32,300 bases of DNA from Candidatus Woesearchaeota archaeon (GCA_018302505.1 JAGVZL010000013.1:1-32300); one strand, 5' to 3'; numbered from the stretch's first letter, positions 1 to 9,479 are shown. Notes: generated from the sequence alone by a model not told the origin. Numbers and translations: made by a program.

Positions 1-1
1 A

Positions 2-1195
2 ATAATCTTCTTATTTTTCTTATTAAAATTTTACACAACAGAAAATAGAGAAATAAAATATTTAATATCCTCGGCAGTTTTCTTAGGATTGGCTTTTGCA
101 ACAAAATTTACAGCAGGAATATTGTTTTTATTTGCAGGTTTAATTATTTTAGATAAATACAAAAAAGAATTTTTATCCATATTAAAGATTATAAGTAAAA
201 AACTAAATTTAACATTCTTACAAAATAAAGAATACCCAAGCCCTAAAGAACTAATTAAGAACTCAATTATATTTACATTATTTTTCATATTCACAACATT
301 AATACCATATAAGTTAAATCCACTAAACATTATAGCAACTCAAAAAATATACCAGCAATATAATCAGAATTTGGGAGGCATTAGTTTTAATCTAATTAAT
401 ATCTTTAATATCTTCAAAGAATTTGTTTTATCATTAAATATAATCGAAACATTACTTTTTCCATTTTCTTTATATGTCTTAATAATGTTAATCAAGAAAA
501 AAGAGAAACATAAATTAGAAAAATTCATTTTATATTTATTTGCCATATTGATTTTGACTTCGTTATTATTCCCTGTTATAGTTCAGATTAATAGGGCTTT
601 CCCATTATTATTAAGTTTGATTTTCTTGTTGGCGTTAATTTTCTCAAAGGAAGAATATTCAATTTTTAACGTTTTCAAAATAAAAAATAAGAAGTTAGTA
701 TTCTCAGTTTTTTTAATTTTATATATAATTTTATCTTCTTCGATAGCAATCCAATCATCTCCTTATTTTGTAACAAAAAATCATCTAATATGTCCTTTAA
801 CACCAAACAATTTCTATTGTCAGAATAGTATGGTTGGAGTAGGGACTAAAGCGATAGCAAATTATTTAGAACCAGTATTGGGGGAAGATGAGACGTTTAT
901 AGGTTATGAGGGAGTTTTATTTTTTTACTTAAGACCACAACAGGGATTAATAGATCATCAATTTAATATAGCATTTCAACAGCAAATTGGGAGAGAGCCC
1001 ACTTTTTTGGAAAAGATACAATATTTCCGGCCAGACAACAAAACAATAAGATACTTAATTTTGCCTCCAGAGTACCAGGACGAACCGAAATATTCTAAAG
1101 ATTTTAAGAAACAATATTCTCCAACAGAAATTATTAAATTAAAAGGCTCAGAAGTTGCTTATATCTATGATTTAAGAGAATTATCTCAATCATAA
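2..1195 (+). CDS. GT39-like polytopic membrane glycosyltransferase, 5'-truncated by the window edge
   Basis: Frame 2 is open from base 2 (IIFLFFLLKFYTTENREIKYLISSAVFLGLAFATKF...), so the listed start at 89 (a TTG) is internal. Multiple TM segments, with a 'GLAFATKFTAGI' segment typical of ArnT/PMT-like GT-C proteins. Confidence 0.7.
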   Translation: MIFLFFLLKFYTTENREIKYLISSAVFLGLAFATKFTAGILFLFAGLIILDKYKKEFLSILKIISKKLNLTFLQNKEYPSPKELIKNSIIFTLFFIFTTLIPYKLNPLNIIATQKIYQQYNQNLGGISFNLINIFNIFKEFVLSLNIIETLLFPFSLYVLIMLIKKKEKHKLEKFILYLFAILILTSLLFPVIVQINRAFPLLLSLIFLLALIFSKEEYSIFNVFKIKNKKLVFSVFLILYIILSSSIAIQSSPYFVTKNHLICPLTPNNFYCQNSMVGVGTKAIANYLEPVLGEDETFIGYEGVLFFYLRPQQGLIDHQFNIAFQQQIGREPTFLEKIQYFRPDNKTIRYLILPPEYQDEPKYSKDFKKQYSPTEIIKLKGSEVAYIYDLRELSQS

Positions 1196-1230
1196 GAATC
1201 TTTTTAAATCCTCTTATTTTAATAATTTTG

Positions 1231-2808
1231 ATGAAAGTGGATTCCCAAAATAAGATTTTAGATTTCTTAACGAAGAACAAAAACTTAGTCTTGATAGTTA
1301 TCCTTATTTTCGCATTTTACTTAAGATTCAAATATTTAAATATTAACACAGCTATATGGTGGGATGAAGGAGAATATTTGTCTATAGCCAAAGAATGGAC
1401 TTATGGAATCAACTATGATGTCCCTTCAGTACGTCAACCATTAGTACCTTTCTTAATATCAATTTTATATAGAATAGGAATCTCTAGTTTAGCAATAATA
1501 AAATTCTTTGTGGTTTTGATTCCCTCAGTAGCTTCTGTATTATTAACTTATTTGCTCGGAAAAGAAATCTACAATAAAAATGTTGGCTTGATTTCATCAT
1601 TTATTATGTCTGTTTTTTGGGTTGCATTATTTTGGTCTTCAAGAGTGTCAACTGATTTAATGGGATTGTCGTTTTCTTTATTAGCATTTTGGGCCTTTTG
1701 GAAAGGCTATGAGAAGAAGATTAATCCAAAATTATATCTTTCAATAGTAGGAATAGTATTAGCTTTAGGGTTTACAACAAGAGTAGGAAATGTTCTAGCT
1801 ATATTGATATTGGGAACATACTTGGTTTTAACTGTCAGACTTAATTTATTTAAAGAGAAACCAATAATGTATTTGGTTTTATCTTCAGTGATAGCTGTTA
1901 TTCCTTACCTAATATGGAACCAATTAACATTCGGGAATATTTTTGCTTTTTGGGGATTATACTTTGGGACAGTTTCACATGCAACCTCAACATCAGCCCC
2001 ATTTTTTTGGGGATTTTTTAATTTCTTTAAATTATATTTATTCAATACATTTTTCATATTCTTCATTTTAGGACTGCTCTTATTTTACAAGGTATTGTTG
2101 GGATTTGATATTGTATTAAAAAGGGGAGATAAAAAATTGCTTGCAGATTTCTTTGTACTCTTAATGATCATAATACCTACAATATACTTCGTATTCATTC
2201 AAAGACAAGTTACTACAGAACCAAGATGGGCGATGATTATGGCACCGGCAATATTTTTCACAGTCGCAAATGGGTTATTATTCTTACAAAAACAAATAGT
2301 CAAATATCTTGAAGAATTTGAATATAAGAAAATATTATCCTTGATAGTAATTGTAATAATTGTCTTATTTGGTGGATTCTCAGAGATAAATCATGCGGAT
2401 AATCTGATTCAATCTAAAAAAGATTCTTACTTGCCTTTGAAGTTTGCAGGGGAGTGGATCAAAGAAAACTCCAACAATGAGGATATAGTATTTAGTAGTG
2501 CGGTTCCACAAAATTCATATTATTCAGAAAGAAGAACTATTACAGTACACGGTGCTGAAGAAAAATTTAACAAGGACATAGCAGAACTAAAACCTAAATT
2601 TTTAGAAATTACTCCATTGGAAGGTTATCCTGAATGGGCATGGGATTGGCCTGCAAGACACCAGGATTTAGTAAAGCCAGTTAGGGTTTATTTTATAGAT
2701 GAAGCTCAAACACAACCAATATTAATTGTCTACCAATTTATTGATTATCCCAACCAAGAATCCAACACCATAGCTAATGTGGATGCAGGCGTAAAAGAAG
2801 GGAATTAA
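1231..2808 (+). CDS. GT39-family (PMT/ArnT-like) membrane glycosyltransferase
   Basis: Polytopic; N-terminal 'WWDEGEYLSIAKEW' acidic loop typical of GT-C enzymes. The ORF-track start 1228 is TTG; ATG at 1231 is preferred because TTTAAA is centred 25.5 bp upstream. Confidence 0.8.
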   Translation: MKVDSQNKILDFLTKNKNLVLIVILIFAFYLRFKYLNINTAIWWDEGEYLSIAKEWTYGINYDVPSVRQPLVPFLISILYRIGISSLAIIKFFVVLIPSVASVLLTYLLGKEIYNKNVGLISSFIMSVFWVALFWSSRVSTDLMGLSFSLLAFWAFWKGYEKKINPKLYLSIVGIVLALGFTTRVGNVLAILILGTYLVLTVRLNLFKEKPIMYLVLSSVIAVIPYLIWNQLTFGNIFAFWGLYFGTVSHATSTSAPFFWGFFNFFKLYLFNTFFIFFILGLLLFYKVLLGFDIVLKRGDKKLLADFFVLLMIIIPTIYFVFIQRQVTTEPRWAMIMAPAIFFTVANGLLFLQKQIVKYLEEFEYKKILSLIVIVIIVLFGGFSEINHADNLIQSKKDSYLPLKFAGEWIKENSNNEDIVFSSAVPQNSYYSERRTITVHGAEEKFNKDIAELKPKFLEITPLEGYPEWAWDWPARHQDLVKPVRVYFIDEAQTQPILIVYQFIDYPNQESNTIANVDAGVKEGN

Positions 2809-3609
2809 AACTAATCCTAAAATAGATTTGTTCTTTACAGCTTCATAAATTCCAGCTCCAAAAGCTATTACTATATACAATATTAATGGAATTAAGAATA
2901 TTTTATGAATAAAAGCTAAGAAACTTAATGAAACTAAATATAAAACAAATAAACTAGGGATGAAAAATAATAAACTCAAATAACCAGTATTTATCTTAGC
3001 TTTACCATATAAATAAAATTGTTTCAAAAAACCACCCAAGGTATTTCTCCTTTTATGATATATGGTTAACTCTGGACTGTAAGCAATTTTAAATCCATTT
3101 TTCTTAGCTTTATAATAAAATTCAGGATCTTCTCCAGGAAATAATTTTGGATTGAATTGTATTTTCTCAAAAACTTTTTTTCTCACAAAACAAACAGCAC
3201 TTGTAATGCTATTCCCAGCATCAAAACTTAATTTTCCTTTCTTATACCTTTTGCTCATGTCCTGAGTTCCAAAATAGGAAGTTATTGCATACCCAGATAC
3301 ATGGGCAAACCAGTCATCACTTTTAGGAGTTAGTTGTGGCCCACCAACAATATCCACGTCTTTGTATCTCTCAAGAAATCTTTCTCCATTTTTCAACAAA
3401 TCTTTATCAATATAAGCATCATCATCTAATAATAAGATGATTTCACCTTTAGCCTTCCTAATACCATTATTCCTATTAGTAGAAGCACTAAGACCTTCCT
3501 CTATTATAATCTCATAATCTTTCTTATTATAATTAACATTTTTAAGTGATTTTAACACTTCAGCATTCCTTCCAGGTGCAATAGGCACAACTATAGATAT
3601 CTTAACCAT
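2722..3609 (-). CDS. GT2-family glycosyltransferase with C-terminal TM segments
   Basis: MVKISIVVPIAPGRN... GEIILLLDDDAYID ... FPGEDPEFYYKAKKNGFKI: GT-A fold with DDD motif. Start set at the internal ATG (residue 7 of the listed ORF). Confidence 0.8.
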   Translation of the reverse strand: MVKISIVVPIAPGRNAEVLKSLKNVNYNKKDYEIIIEEGLSASTNRNNGIRKAKGEIILLLDDDAYIDKDLLKNGERFLERYKDVDIVGGPQLTPKSDDWFAHVSGYAITSYFGTQDMSKRYKKGKLSFDAGNSITSAVCFVRKKVFEKIQFNPKLFPGEDPEFYYKAKKNGFKIAYSPELTIYHKRRNTLGGFLKQFYLYGKAKINTGYLSLLFFIPSLFVLYLVSLSFLAFIHKIFLIPLILYIVIAFGAGIYEAVKNKSILGLVLIPFFYACIHISYGVGFLVGIINKLVDN

Positions 3610-4339
3610 CACCAAATACCTTGTCATATATTGTTACTATAAACTTGAATGGAGAATAAATTAGTCTTAATCTTCCGGCTGAAAAAAACATTTGAACAGA
3701 AGTTCTCTTAACATTCAAATGAGACTCCCCAGGTTCATTCCATTCAGTTGGAATCTCAATAACTTTAAATCCATTTCTTTTCATTAAGTATAATAAATCA
3801 ATATCAAATCCCCAATTGGTAATTCCTAACTTATTTACAACTTTTTTTACAGATTCTTTTCTAAATAGTTTTGCTCCACATTGAGTATCACTAACTCTAA
3901 TATCAAAAAATAATCTGACTAAAATATTGAAACATCTACTTGCAATTCTTCTCAAAATAGGTTGTTTTTTTCCAATCTTAGCTCCATTAACCCATCTTGA
4001 GGCAATAATTCCATCATTACCGTTTATCTTTCCATATAAATCATAGAATGCTCTTGGGGGTGTAGCATTGTCAGCATCAACAAATCCAATATAATCACCA
4101 TTAGCCATTTTTAATCCTTCAATTATCGCCCCACCCTTTCCAATAGCTTCTTTAATATTTCTGAATTTCACATCATATTTTTTAACAATACTTAAAGTAT
4201 CATCTTTGCAGCCATTTAAGATTACTAAAATCTCAAAGTCTTTTCCTAACTTATCTTTGAAAAACTTTGTATATCCATCCAATGTTTCTCCAATTCTTTT
4301 CTCCTCATTATAAGCAGGGATAATTATTGATAGTTTCAT
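3602..4339 (-). CDS. GT2 dolichyl-phosphate glycosyltransferase-like (ALG5/DPM1-type)
   Basis: MKLSIIIPAYNEEKRIGETL... GKGGAIIEGLKMANGDYIGFVDADNATPP ... SDTQCGAKLFRKES. First listed M is GTG; ATG at 4339 fits the promoter spacing. Confidence 0.82.
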   Translation of the reverse strand: MKLSIIIPAYNEEKRIGETLDGYTKFFKDKLGKDFEILVILNGCKDDTLSIVKKYDVKFRNIKEAIGKGGAIIEGLKMANGDYIGFVDADNATPPRAFYDLYGKINGNDGIIASRWVNGAKIGKKQPILRRIASRCFNILVRLFFDIRVSDTQCGAKLFRKESVKKVVNKLGITNWGFDIDLLYLMKRNGFKVIEIPTEWNEPGESHLNVKRTSVQMFFSAGRLRLIYSPFKFIVTIYDKVFGDG

Positions 4340-4362
4340 CACTTACTCCAAAACAATAAAAC

Positions 4363-4368
4363 TTATAA
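4363..4368. promoter_or_regulatory. Shared palindromic TATA core (TTATAA) for the divergent genes 4339(-) and 4392(+)
   Basis: Centre 4365.5 is 26.5 bp from both start codons. Confidence 0.5.
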
Positions 4369-4391
4369 AAAGTATTATTTCCAACCCATTT

Positions 4392-5507
4392 ATGCACAGA
4401 AAGACAAAAAATAAAGTTTTTAGCTTTTTACTTATAGTATTTGTCTTAATTCTACTAATAACATTTGCAGAATTAGCATCAAGACTTACTTTTCCAACAA
4501 ATAAATTAAATTCAGCAACAGGAATCTATCTCAATAGTAATACAAAAGGATGGGCTTTTAAGCCCAATGCGGAAACAATTTTTGAAGAAAATATAGATAA
4601 CAAGGAATTTTCCCAACATGTAAAAATAAATTCTAAAGGTTTAAGGGATTATGAATATAAATACAAAAAACCTAATGGCACTTTTAGAATTATTATGATA
4701 GGAAATTCTATAATTGCAGGTTTAGAAGTGCCATTAGATTCTACTTTTGAAAATATTCTAGAGGTAAAATTGGGTGAAGATTATGAAGTATTAAATTTAG
4801 CTGTAAAAGCTTATGAAAATCAGCAAGAAATAATTCACTTAGAAGAAGAAGGTTTCAAATATAATCCGGATTTAATAATATTTAATTTCTACACAGGTTA
4901 TGATTTCTTAAAAAACGCACGTTCTAATCTATATACACTTGAAGGCGATAAACTGGTAAAAAACAAAATTCCAGAGAGAAAATTAACAAATCTTAGAAAT
5001 TTCTTAAGTAGAAAATCTTCTCTTTATAACTTATTAAGCAACCTAAAGGGAGAATATATTAAAGGTAATAATCTGCCAGAAAACAGAACTGTCGAAATAT
5101 ACCAAATACTGAAAAAAGAAGAATTTAGAGAAACAAATTTTAAACCAGAGATTACTAATTTTACTCTATTAAACCTAAAAAAACTAACTAAAGAGAAAAA
5201 TATTCCCTTGATTATTACAATAATCCCTATGAAAGAGCAGGTAGATAAAGGCAAATTAAAAGAAGCAATACAGACACATGGAATGAAAGAAGAGCAATTG
5301 GATATTGACTGGTCGATAAGATATATTGAGGAATGGGGAAAAATAGAATCAATACCAATAATAAACCTACAACCTAAAATGAAGGAAAAAAACATTAACA
5401 ATAGCTTATACTTCGATGTAGCATCGCACTTAACAGTAGAAGGTCATAAAGTTGTAGGCGAGATATTACATGAAAGATTAATTTCTTATTTCCAAAGCAA
5501 TTCATAA
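4392..5507 (+). CDS. Membrane-anchored SGNH/GDSL-like hydrolase or acetyltransferase-associated protein
   Basis: N-terminal TM helix; block-I-like 'IIMIGNSIIAG' (GNS rather than GDS); C-terminal 'DVASHLTVEGHKVVGEIL'. Confidence 0.7.
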   Translation: MHRKTKNKVFSFLLIVFVLILLITFAELASRLTFPTNKLNSATGIYLNSNTKGWAFKPNAETIFEENIDNKEFSQHVKINSKGLRDYEYKYKKPNGTFRIIMIGNSIIAGLEVPLDSTFENILEVKLGEDYEVLNLAVKAYENQQEIIHLEEEGFKYNPDLIIFNFYTGYDFLKNARSNLYTLEGDKLVKNKIPERKLTNLRNFLSRKSSLYNLLSNLKGEYIKGNNLPENRTVEIYQILKKEEFRETNFKPEITNFTLLNLKKLTKEKNIPLIITIIPMKEQVDKGKLKEAIQTHGMKEEQLDIDWSIRYIEEWGKIESIPIINLQPKMKEKNINNSLYFDVASHLTVEGHKVVGEILHERLISYFQSNS

Positions 5508-5640
5508 GCAAAAATTTCTTTAAATCCACCTGAAATGAATAATAAAAACAATAAAATTAGAACAAATAAAAAAAAGGATATTATTATAATTATTCTGGTT
5601 GACATAAAACTTTTCTTTATTTTTGGGCTTTTAAATTTTT

Positions 5641-7023
5641 CTAAAACTGGAAATATATGAACTCAGCAGTTTCTGAAGGAGTAAATAGCAATAACATAAC
5701 AACAATTATTAGAACATACAAGAACCAATATCTCAATTTGAGGAATCTTATTCTATCAATGGTATTTTTCAAAATAAAAGAATTAAAATGCAAATAGCAA
5801 AAAAGCAACAATAAGAAAATTGGAGTTTTATTAATAATAAAAAAATCCAAAACACCTATTAATGAGAAATCTATTAGCACATATTTCTTTATGGAATAAA
5901 TTATATGAGACATATCTTTTACTCTAAATAATATCCATCCCATAAACACAAAATACTGTGTTATAATAAAAGAAATCAAACTATTAATTCTTATTTTATC
6001 GGAAATAAGCTTATACACTACTAATAAAATACCCTGATAAAAGCCCCATAAAACAAAATTATAAGCTGCACCATGCCACAACCCCCCCAAAACCATAGTA
6101 ATCATTAAGTTAGTATAAACCACATTACCCCTACGATTACCCCCGAGTGGAATATACAAATAATCTCTCAACCAGGAAGACAATGAAATATGCCACCTTT
6201 TCCAGAAATCAGAAGGATTCTTGGCAAAATAAGGCTTATTAAAATTTAGTGGTAAGGAGAATCCCATCATTCTCGCAACACCAATAGCAATATCACTATA
6301 GCCTGAGAAATCACAGTATATCTGTATTCCAAAAGCAAAGGCACCTAAAATAATTAAAAAAGAGCTTTTGTCTAGAGGATTTGAAAAAATAGAATCAGCT
6401 ATTACAGAAACATTGTCAGCAAAAACCATCTTCTTTACAAGTCCCCACCCAACTAAAGATAATCCCCATTTAATATTAGAATAAGAAAATAAAATTCTGT
6501 TTTTAAGCTGAGGAATAAAATCTATGGCCCTTACAATAGGACCTGCAACCAATTGTGGAAAAAAACTTATATACAGTGCAAATTTTAATAATGAATCTGT
6601 TGGTTTTAGTTTTTTGAAATAAATATCTAAGGTATAACTCATAGTCTGGAAAGTAAAGAAAGAAATACCAACCGGCAAAATGACATTTAACAACTCAAAA
6701 TTAAATCCCAGTTTATTAAAAGTAGTAATGGCAAAATTAGTATATTTGAAAAAACCTAATATGCCTAAATTTCCAACTAGGCTTAACAATAAGAGTCTCT
6801 TTTTTATTTTTTTATCATCTATATTATAAATTTCTCTTCCACAATAGTAATCTAATAATGTAGAGAAAATCAATAATAAGAAAAACATACCGCTTGAAAA
6901 CCAATAAAAATAATAACTCGCTAAAAGTAATATAATATATTGGTAATTTCTATTTTTTATGATCCAAACTAAGAATAAAACCACTACAAGAAAAATAAGG
7001 AACTCAAAACTATTGAATAGCAT
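5641..7023 (-). CDS. MBOAT family O-acyltransferase (AlgI/PatA-like)
   Basis: LLASYYFYW, ILPVGISFFTFQTMSYTLDIYF, FPQLVAGPIVRA, DFSGYSDIAIGVARMMGF, NPSDFWKRWHISLSSWLRDYLYIPLGGNRRG, GGLWHGAAYNFVLWG. Confidence 0.95.
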   Translation of the reverse strand: MLFNSFEFLIFLVVVLFLVWIIKNRNYQYIILLLASYYFYWFSSGMFFLLLIFSTLLDYYCGREIYNIDDKKIKKRLLLLSLVGNLGILGFFKYTNFAITTFNKLGFNFELLNVILPVGISFFTFQTMSYTLDIYFKKLKPTDSLLKFALYISFFPQLVAGPIVRAIDFIPQLKNRILFSYSNIKWGLSLVGWGLVKKMVFADNVSVIADSIFSNPLDKSSFLIILGAFAFGIQIYCDFSGYSDIAIGVARMMGFSLPLNFNKPYFAKNPSDFWKRWHISLSSWLRDYLYIPLGGNRRGNVVYTNLMITMVLGGLWHGAAYNFVLWGFYQGILLVVYKLISDKIRINSLISFIITQYFVFMGWILFRVKDMSHIIYSIKKYVLIDFSLIGVLDFFIINKTPIFLLLLFCYLHFNSFILKNTIDRIRFLKLRYWFLYVLIIVVMLLLFTPSETAEFIYFQF

Positions 7024-7942
7024 TAGCTACCGACCTCGAGAATCTTATTCTTCCTTCTTCATTAAGATGGTTGGCATCATAGAATAAATTTTCATCATAA
7101 ACAAAAGTATAATCTAAAATTTCAACATCATATTTTTTTGAAACATCTTCTATGAATTTATCATACTCTTTTAAATCTATTTCAAGTAAGGGATTTAACG
7201 GAATTTTTATAATCACAACATCAATATTTTCTTCTTTTAAACTCTTGATTATCTCCTCAAAAGCTATTTTTTCGTTATTAGTTTCATTGCTAACATAATA
7301 TTCTGGAAAATTATTCTTTTCTGAAAAATTAAAATCTGTTTTCTTACCAGATTGAGGAATAATATTAATAGATTTAAAATCTGAATTGTATTCTCCATAG
7401 AAAACCACTTTTCTCTTAAATAACAAATCAAATTTAATATATAAAGCACTAGGAACAAATTTTCTTTTGTATAATAATAATTGAAATTTATTTAATCCCA
7501 AAGGATAGGATCCATTATAGAAGTTATTCTCCTCAACATATTTTGAAATAATTGCATATTGATCATAAGGAAATAACCATTTTTCACTAAAACTCATGGG
7601 ACCGACCCCAAGAACAACAGTTTCAGGAGAAGCTTTTATGATACTATCAACCTCAATAAGTCTTCTAATTGGGGTAGATCCTGGATTCCCCAAATTAAAA
7701 TTATCTAACCCATTAATAGAATCAATAATTTCCATATCCAAGTCTTCTTTTATTGAAGAAGAACCTAAATAGAAAACCCCTCCTCTTTGATTATTGTAAA
7801 ATTCAAGAATAGCTTCACTTCTTCCAATATCTGAGTAATTATCTATATAGTCATCAACTAAGCTATTAATGATTAAAAAGTAAATTCCAAATCCAACAAT
7901 AATTGATAAAATAAAACAACTGATTAAAGATAATTTCTTCAT
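7010..7942 (-). CDS. SGNH-like (DltD/AlgJ-type) partner protein of the MBOAT acyltransferase
   Basis: N-terminal TM; 'VFYLGSSSI' block I; 'YDANHLNEEG' DxxHLN motif; 14-bp overlap with the MBOAT gene. Confidence 0.78.
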   Translation of the reverse strand: MKKLSLISCFILSIIVGFGIYFLIINSLVDDYIDNYSDIGRSEAILEFYNNQRGGVFYLGSSSIKEDLDMEIIDSINGLDNFNLGNPGSTPIRRLIEVDSIIKASPETVVLGVGPMSFSEKWLFPYDQYAIISKYVEENNFYNGSYPLGLNKFQLLLYKRKFVPSALYIKFDLLFKRKVVFYGEYNSDFKSINIIPQSGKKTDFNFSEKNNFPEYYVSNETNNEKIAFEEIIKSLKEENIDVVIIKIPLNPLLEIDLKEYDKFIEDVSKKYDVEILDYTFVYDENLFYDANHLNEEGRIRFSRSVANAIQ

Positions 7943-8035
7943 ATTATAATATCCAAAAAATAGCTTTAAATAAATTAATATTATAGTTAATATATTTTGT
8001 AAAAAATAAATTATTTAAAATACGAAATTTTTATA

Positions 8036-8135
8036 ATGGATGTAAGGAAGATTCTTGAAATAGAAGAAGCAATCTGGATATAATCAATATTACAGAGATT
8101 ATGAAGCGATAATGGTAACAAATTTAAAATCCTAA
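8036..8135 (+). pseudogene. Possible frameshifted remnant of a small ORF
   Basis: MDVRKILEIEEAIWI* in one frame, continuing in another as GYNQYYRDYEAIMVTNLKS* and ending 4 nt into the deacetylase stop region. Confidence 0.25.
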
Positions 8136-8902
8136 AATTTTTCCATTGTTGTAAATCCATAACCTTTATTTTTACACCATTTAATATAATCTTTAAAGAC
8201 CCCATACATAACTTCTCCTGAATTTTTCTTAATAAAAAAAGGAATCTTAAATTTCCTTAAATCCATAAAATCCCAGGGATGTAACACCATAATAACATAC
8301 TCTTTGTTTAATACAGTTCCAATCTTTTCATAAACTAGACTAAATCTATTAAAAAATCTGAAACATAAGAAAGTCATGGGGAATCTAATTACAGGATAAA
8401 CTGAAGCAGGAATTACTTTTAGTCCTTCATTAAAATGTATTTTTCTTTTTTTAAACATATTATTATATCTTCCAGGAATAAAACAAGGATTCAAAGAACT
8501 ATCATACTCAAAACCTAATTTTTTTAATAATTTGTAGTCGGGGGGATAGAATCTTGGAGCTCTAAATCCTTTTATTTTTTTATTAATTATTTTTTCAATT
8601 TCTTTTTTGGCTTTAGTCAATTTTTCATTAGCTTCATCACAACTCATATCTTCATAGTTGTCTTTATGTTCATCTGCATGTAAACCGATCTCATTTTTTT
8701 CACTTATCTCTTTAATCAACTTAGGGTATTTTTTAGCGAAATTAGCAGTGACAAAAAAAGTAGCGGGAACATCTAATAGATTTAATAATTTTTTACAACC
8801 ATAATAACTGATTTGATACATTTCTTCATCATCAATATCAGAATTAAATTCTCTAGGTAGATCAAACTCTTCAACATCAAAACTTAATGCTATTTTTTTC
8901 AT
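8132..8902 (-). CDS. Polysaccharide deacetylase (NodB-homology / CE4-like)
   Basis: ALSFDVEEFD, ATFFVTANFAKKYP, EIGLHADEHKDNYEDM, GFRAPRFYPPDY, VIMVLHPWDF. Start moved to the ATG at 8902: the listed N-term MLKHMVSDNV is encoded by the IS end. Confidence 0.88.
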   Translation of the reverse strand: MKKIALSFDVEEFDLPREFNSDIDDEEMYQISYYGCKKLLNLLDVPATFFVTANFAKKYPKLIKEISEKNEIGLHADEHKDNYEDMSCDEANEKLTKAKKEIEKIINKKIKGFRAPRFYPPDYKLLKKLGFEYDSSLNPCFIPGRYNNMFKKRKIHFNEGLKVIPASVYPVIRFPMTFLCFRFFNRFSLVYEKIGTVLNKEYVIMVLHPWDFMDLRKFKIPFFIKKNSGEVMYGVFKDYIKWCKNKGYGFTTMEKF

Positions 8903-8916
8903 TACATTATCAGATA

Positions 8917-8936
8917 CCATATGCTTTAGCATATGG
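8917..8936. repeat. Left-end hairpin of the IS200-like element
   Basis: Perfect 8-bp stem CCATATGC/GCATATGG with TTTA loop. Confidence 0.85.
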
Positions 8937-8983
8937 AGAGCTGTACCTCCTATGGTTTTTTAAGTTTCTGAAAGAATATAAAA

Positions 8984-9007
8984 AGTGCGCAACGAAGTTG
9001 GCGCACT
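8984..9007. repeat. Internal hairpin upstream of tnpA
   Basis: AGTGCGC-AAC-GAA-GTT-G-GCGCACT: 10 pairs with one bulged G and a GAA loop. Confidence 0.75.
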
Positions 9008-9068
9008 CAACAACCCGGTTTAAAGTAGAGTGGGCTTTCTTTAAAAAATTTGCGTAGGAGATAAAAAA

Positions 9069-9479
9069 ATGAACATACAAAAATTTAGACATGCTGTAGG
9101 ACAGAATGCCTTCCACTTTGTGTGGAAGCCTAAATATGCCAGAGATCCATTTAAGTTTTTGAAACTTAGAATTCTCTGTGAAGAAGTTTTGAGAGAAGTT
9201 GCTGATAAACACGGATTTGAAATTTATGAACTCTCTGTTCAGCCGGATCATATCCATTTGTTTGTTGAAGTTCCTAGAACTATGAGTGTTTCTAAAGCTC
9301 TTCAACTTTTCAAAGGATACTCTGCTTACAGAATCATGAAGCAGCATCCTTGGTTGAGAAGACACTTTAGAAAAGGACACTTTTGGAGTCCAGGAAAATT
9401 TTTCAGGTCTGTTGGAAATGTAACTAGTGAAACTATTGAACACTACATTTCTCAGTCCCAAGGTTCTTGGTCTTTTTGA
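9069..9479 (+). CDS. tnpA: IS200/IS605-family Y1 HUH transposase TnpA
   Basis: HFVWKPKYARDPF, HUH motif in 'QPDHIHLFVEVP', 'LFKGYSAYRIMKQHPWLRR', 'HFWSPGKFFRSVGNVTSETIEHYISQSQG' (catalytic Tyr region). GGAG at 9057-9060 upstream of the ATG. Confidence 0.96.
   Translation: MNIQKFRHAVGQNAFHFVWKPKYARDPFKFLKLRILCEEVLREVADKHGFEIYELSVQPDHIHLFVEVPRTMSVSKALQLFKGYSAYRIMKQHPWLRRHFRKGHFWSPGKFFRSVGNVTSETIEHYISQSQGSWSF

Noticed and set aside
5024-5401. 125-aa minus ORF inside the SGNH gene
   Set aside because: Antisense shadow ORF; the SGNH frame has recognisable motifs.
5508-5640. AT-rich intergenic gap with T-runs between convergent SGNH and MBOAT genes
   Set aside because: Likely bidirectional terminator-type sequence, but in a genome this AT-rich the T-runs are not distinctive.
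7264-7458. 64-aa minus ORF inside the SGNH/DltD-like gene, and 8011-8205 overlapping the deacetylase 3' end
   Set aside because: Same-strand out-of-frame openings with low-complexity composition and no initiation signals.
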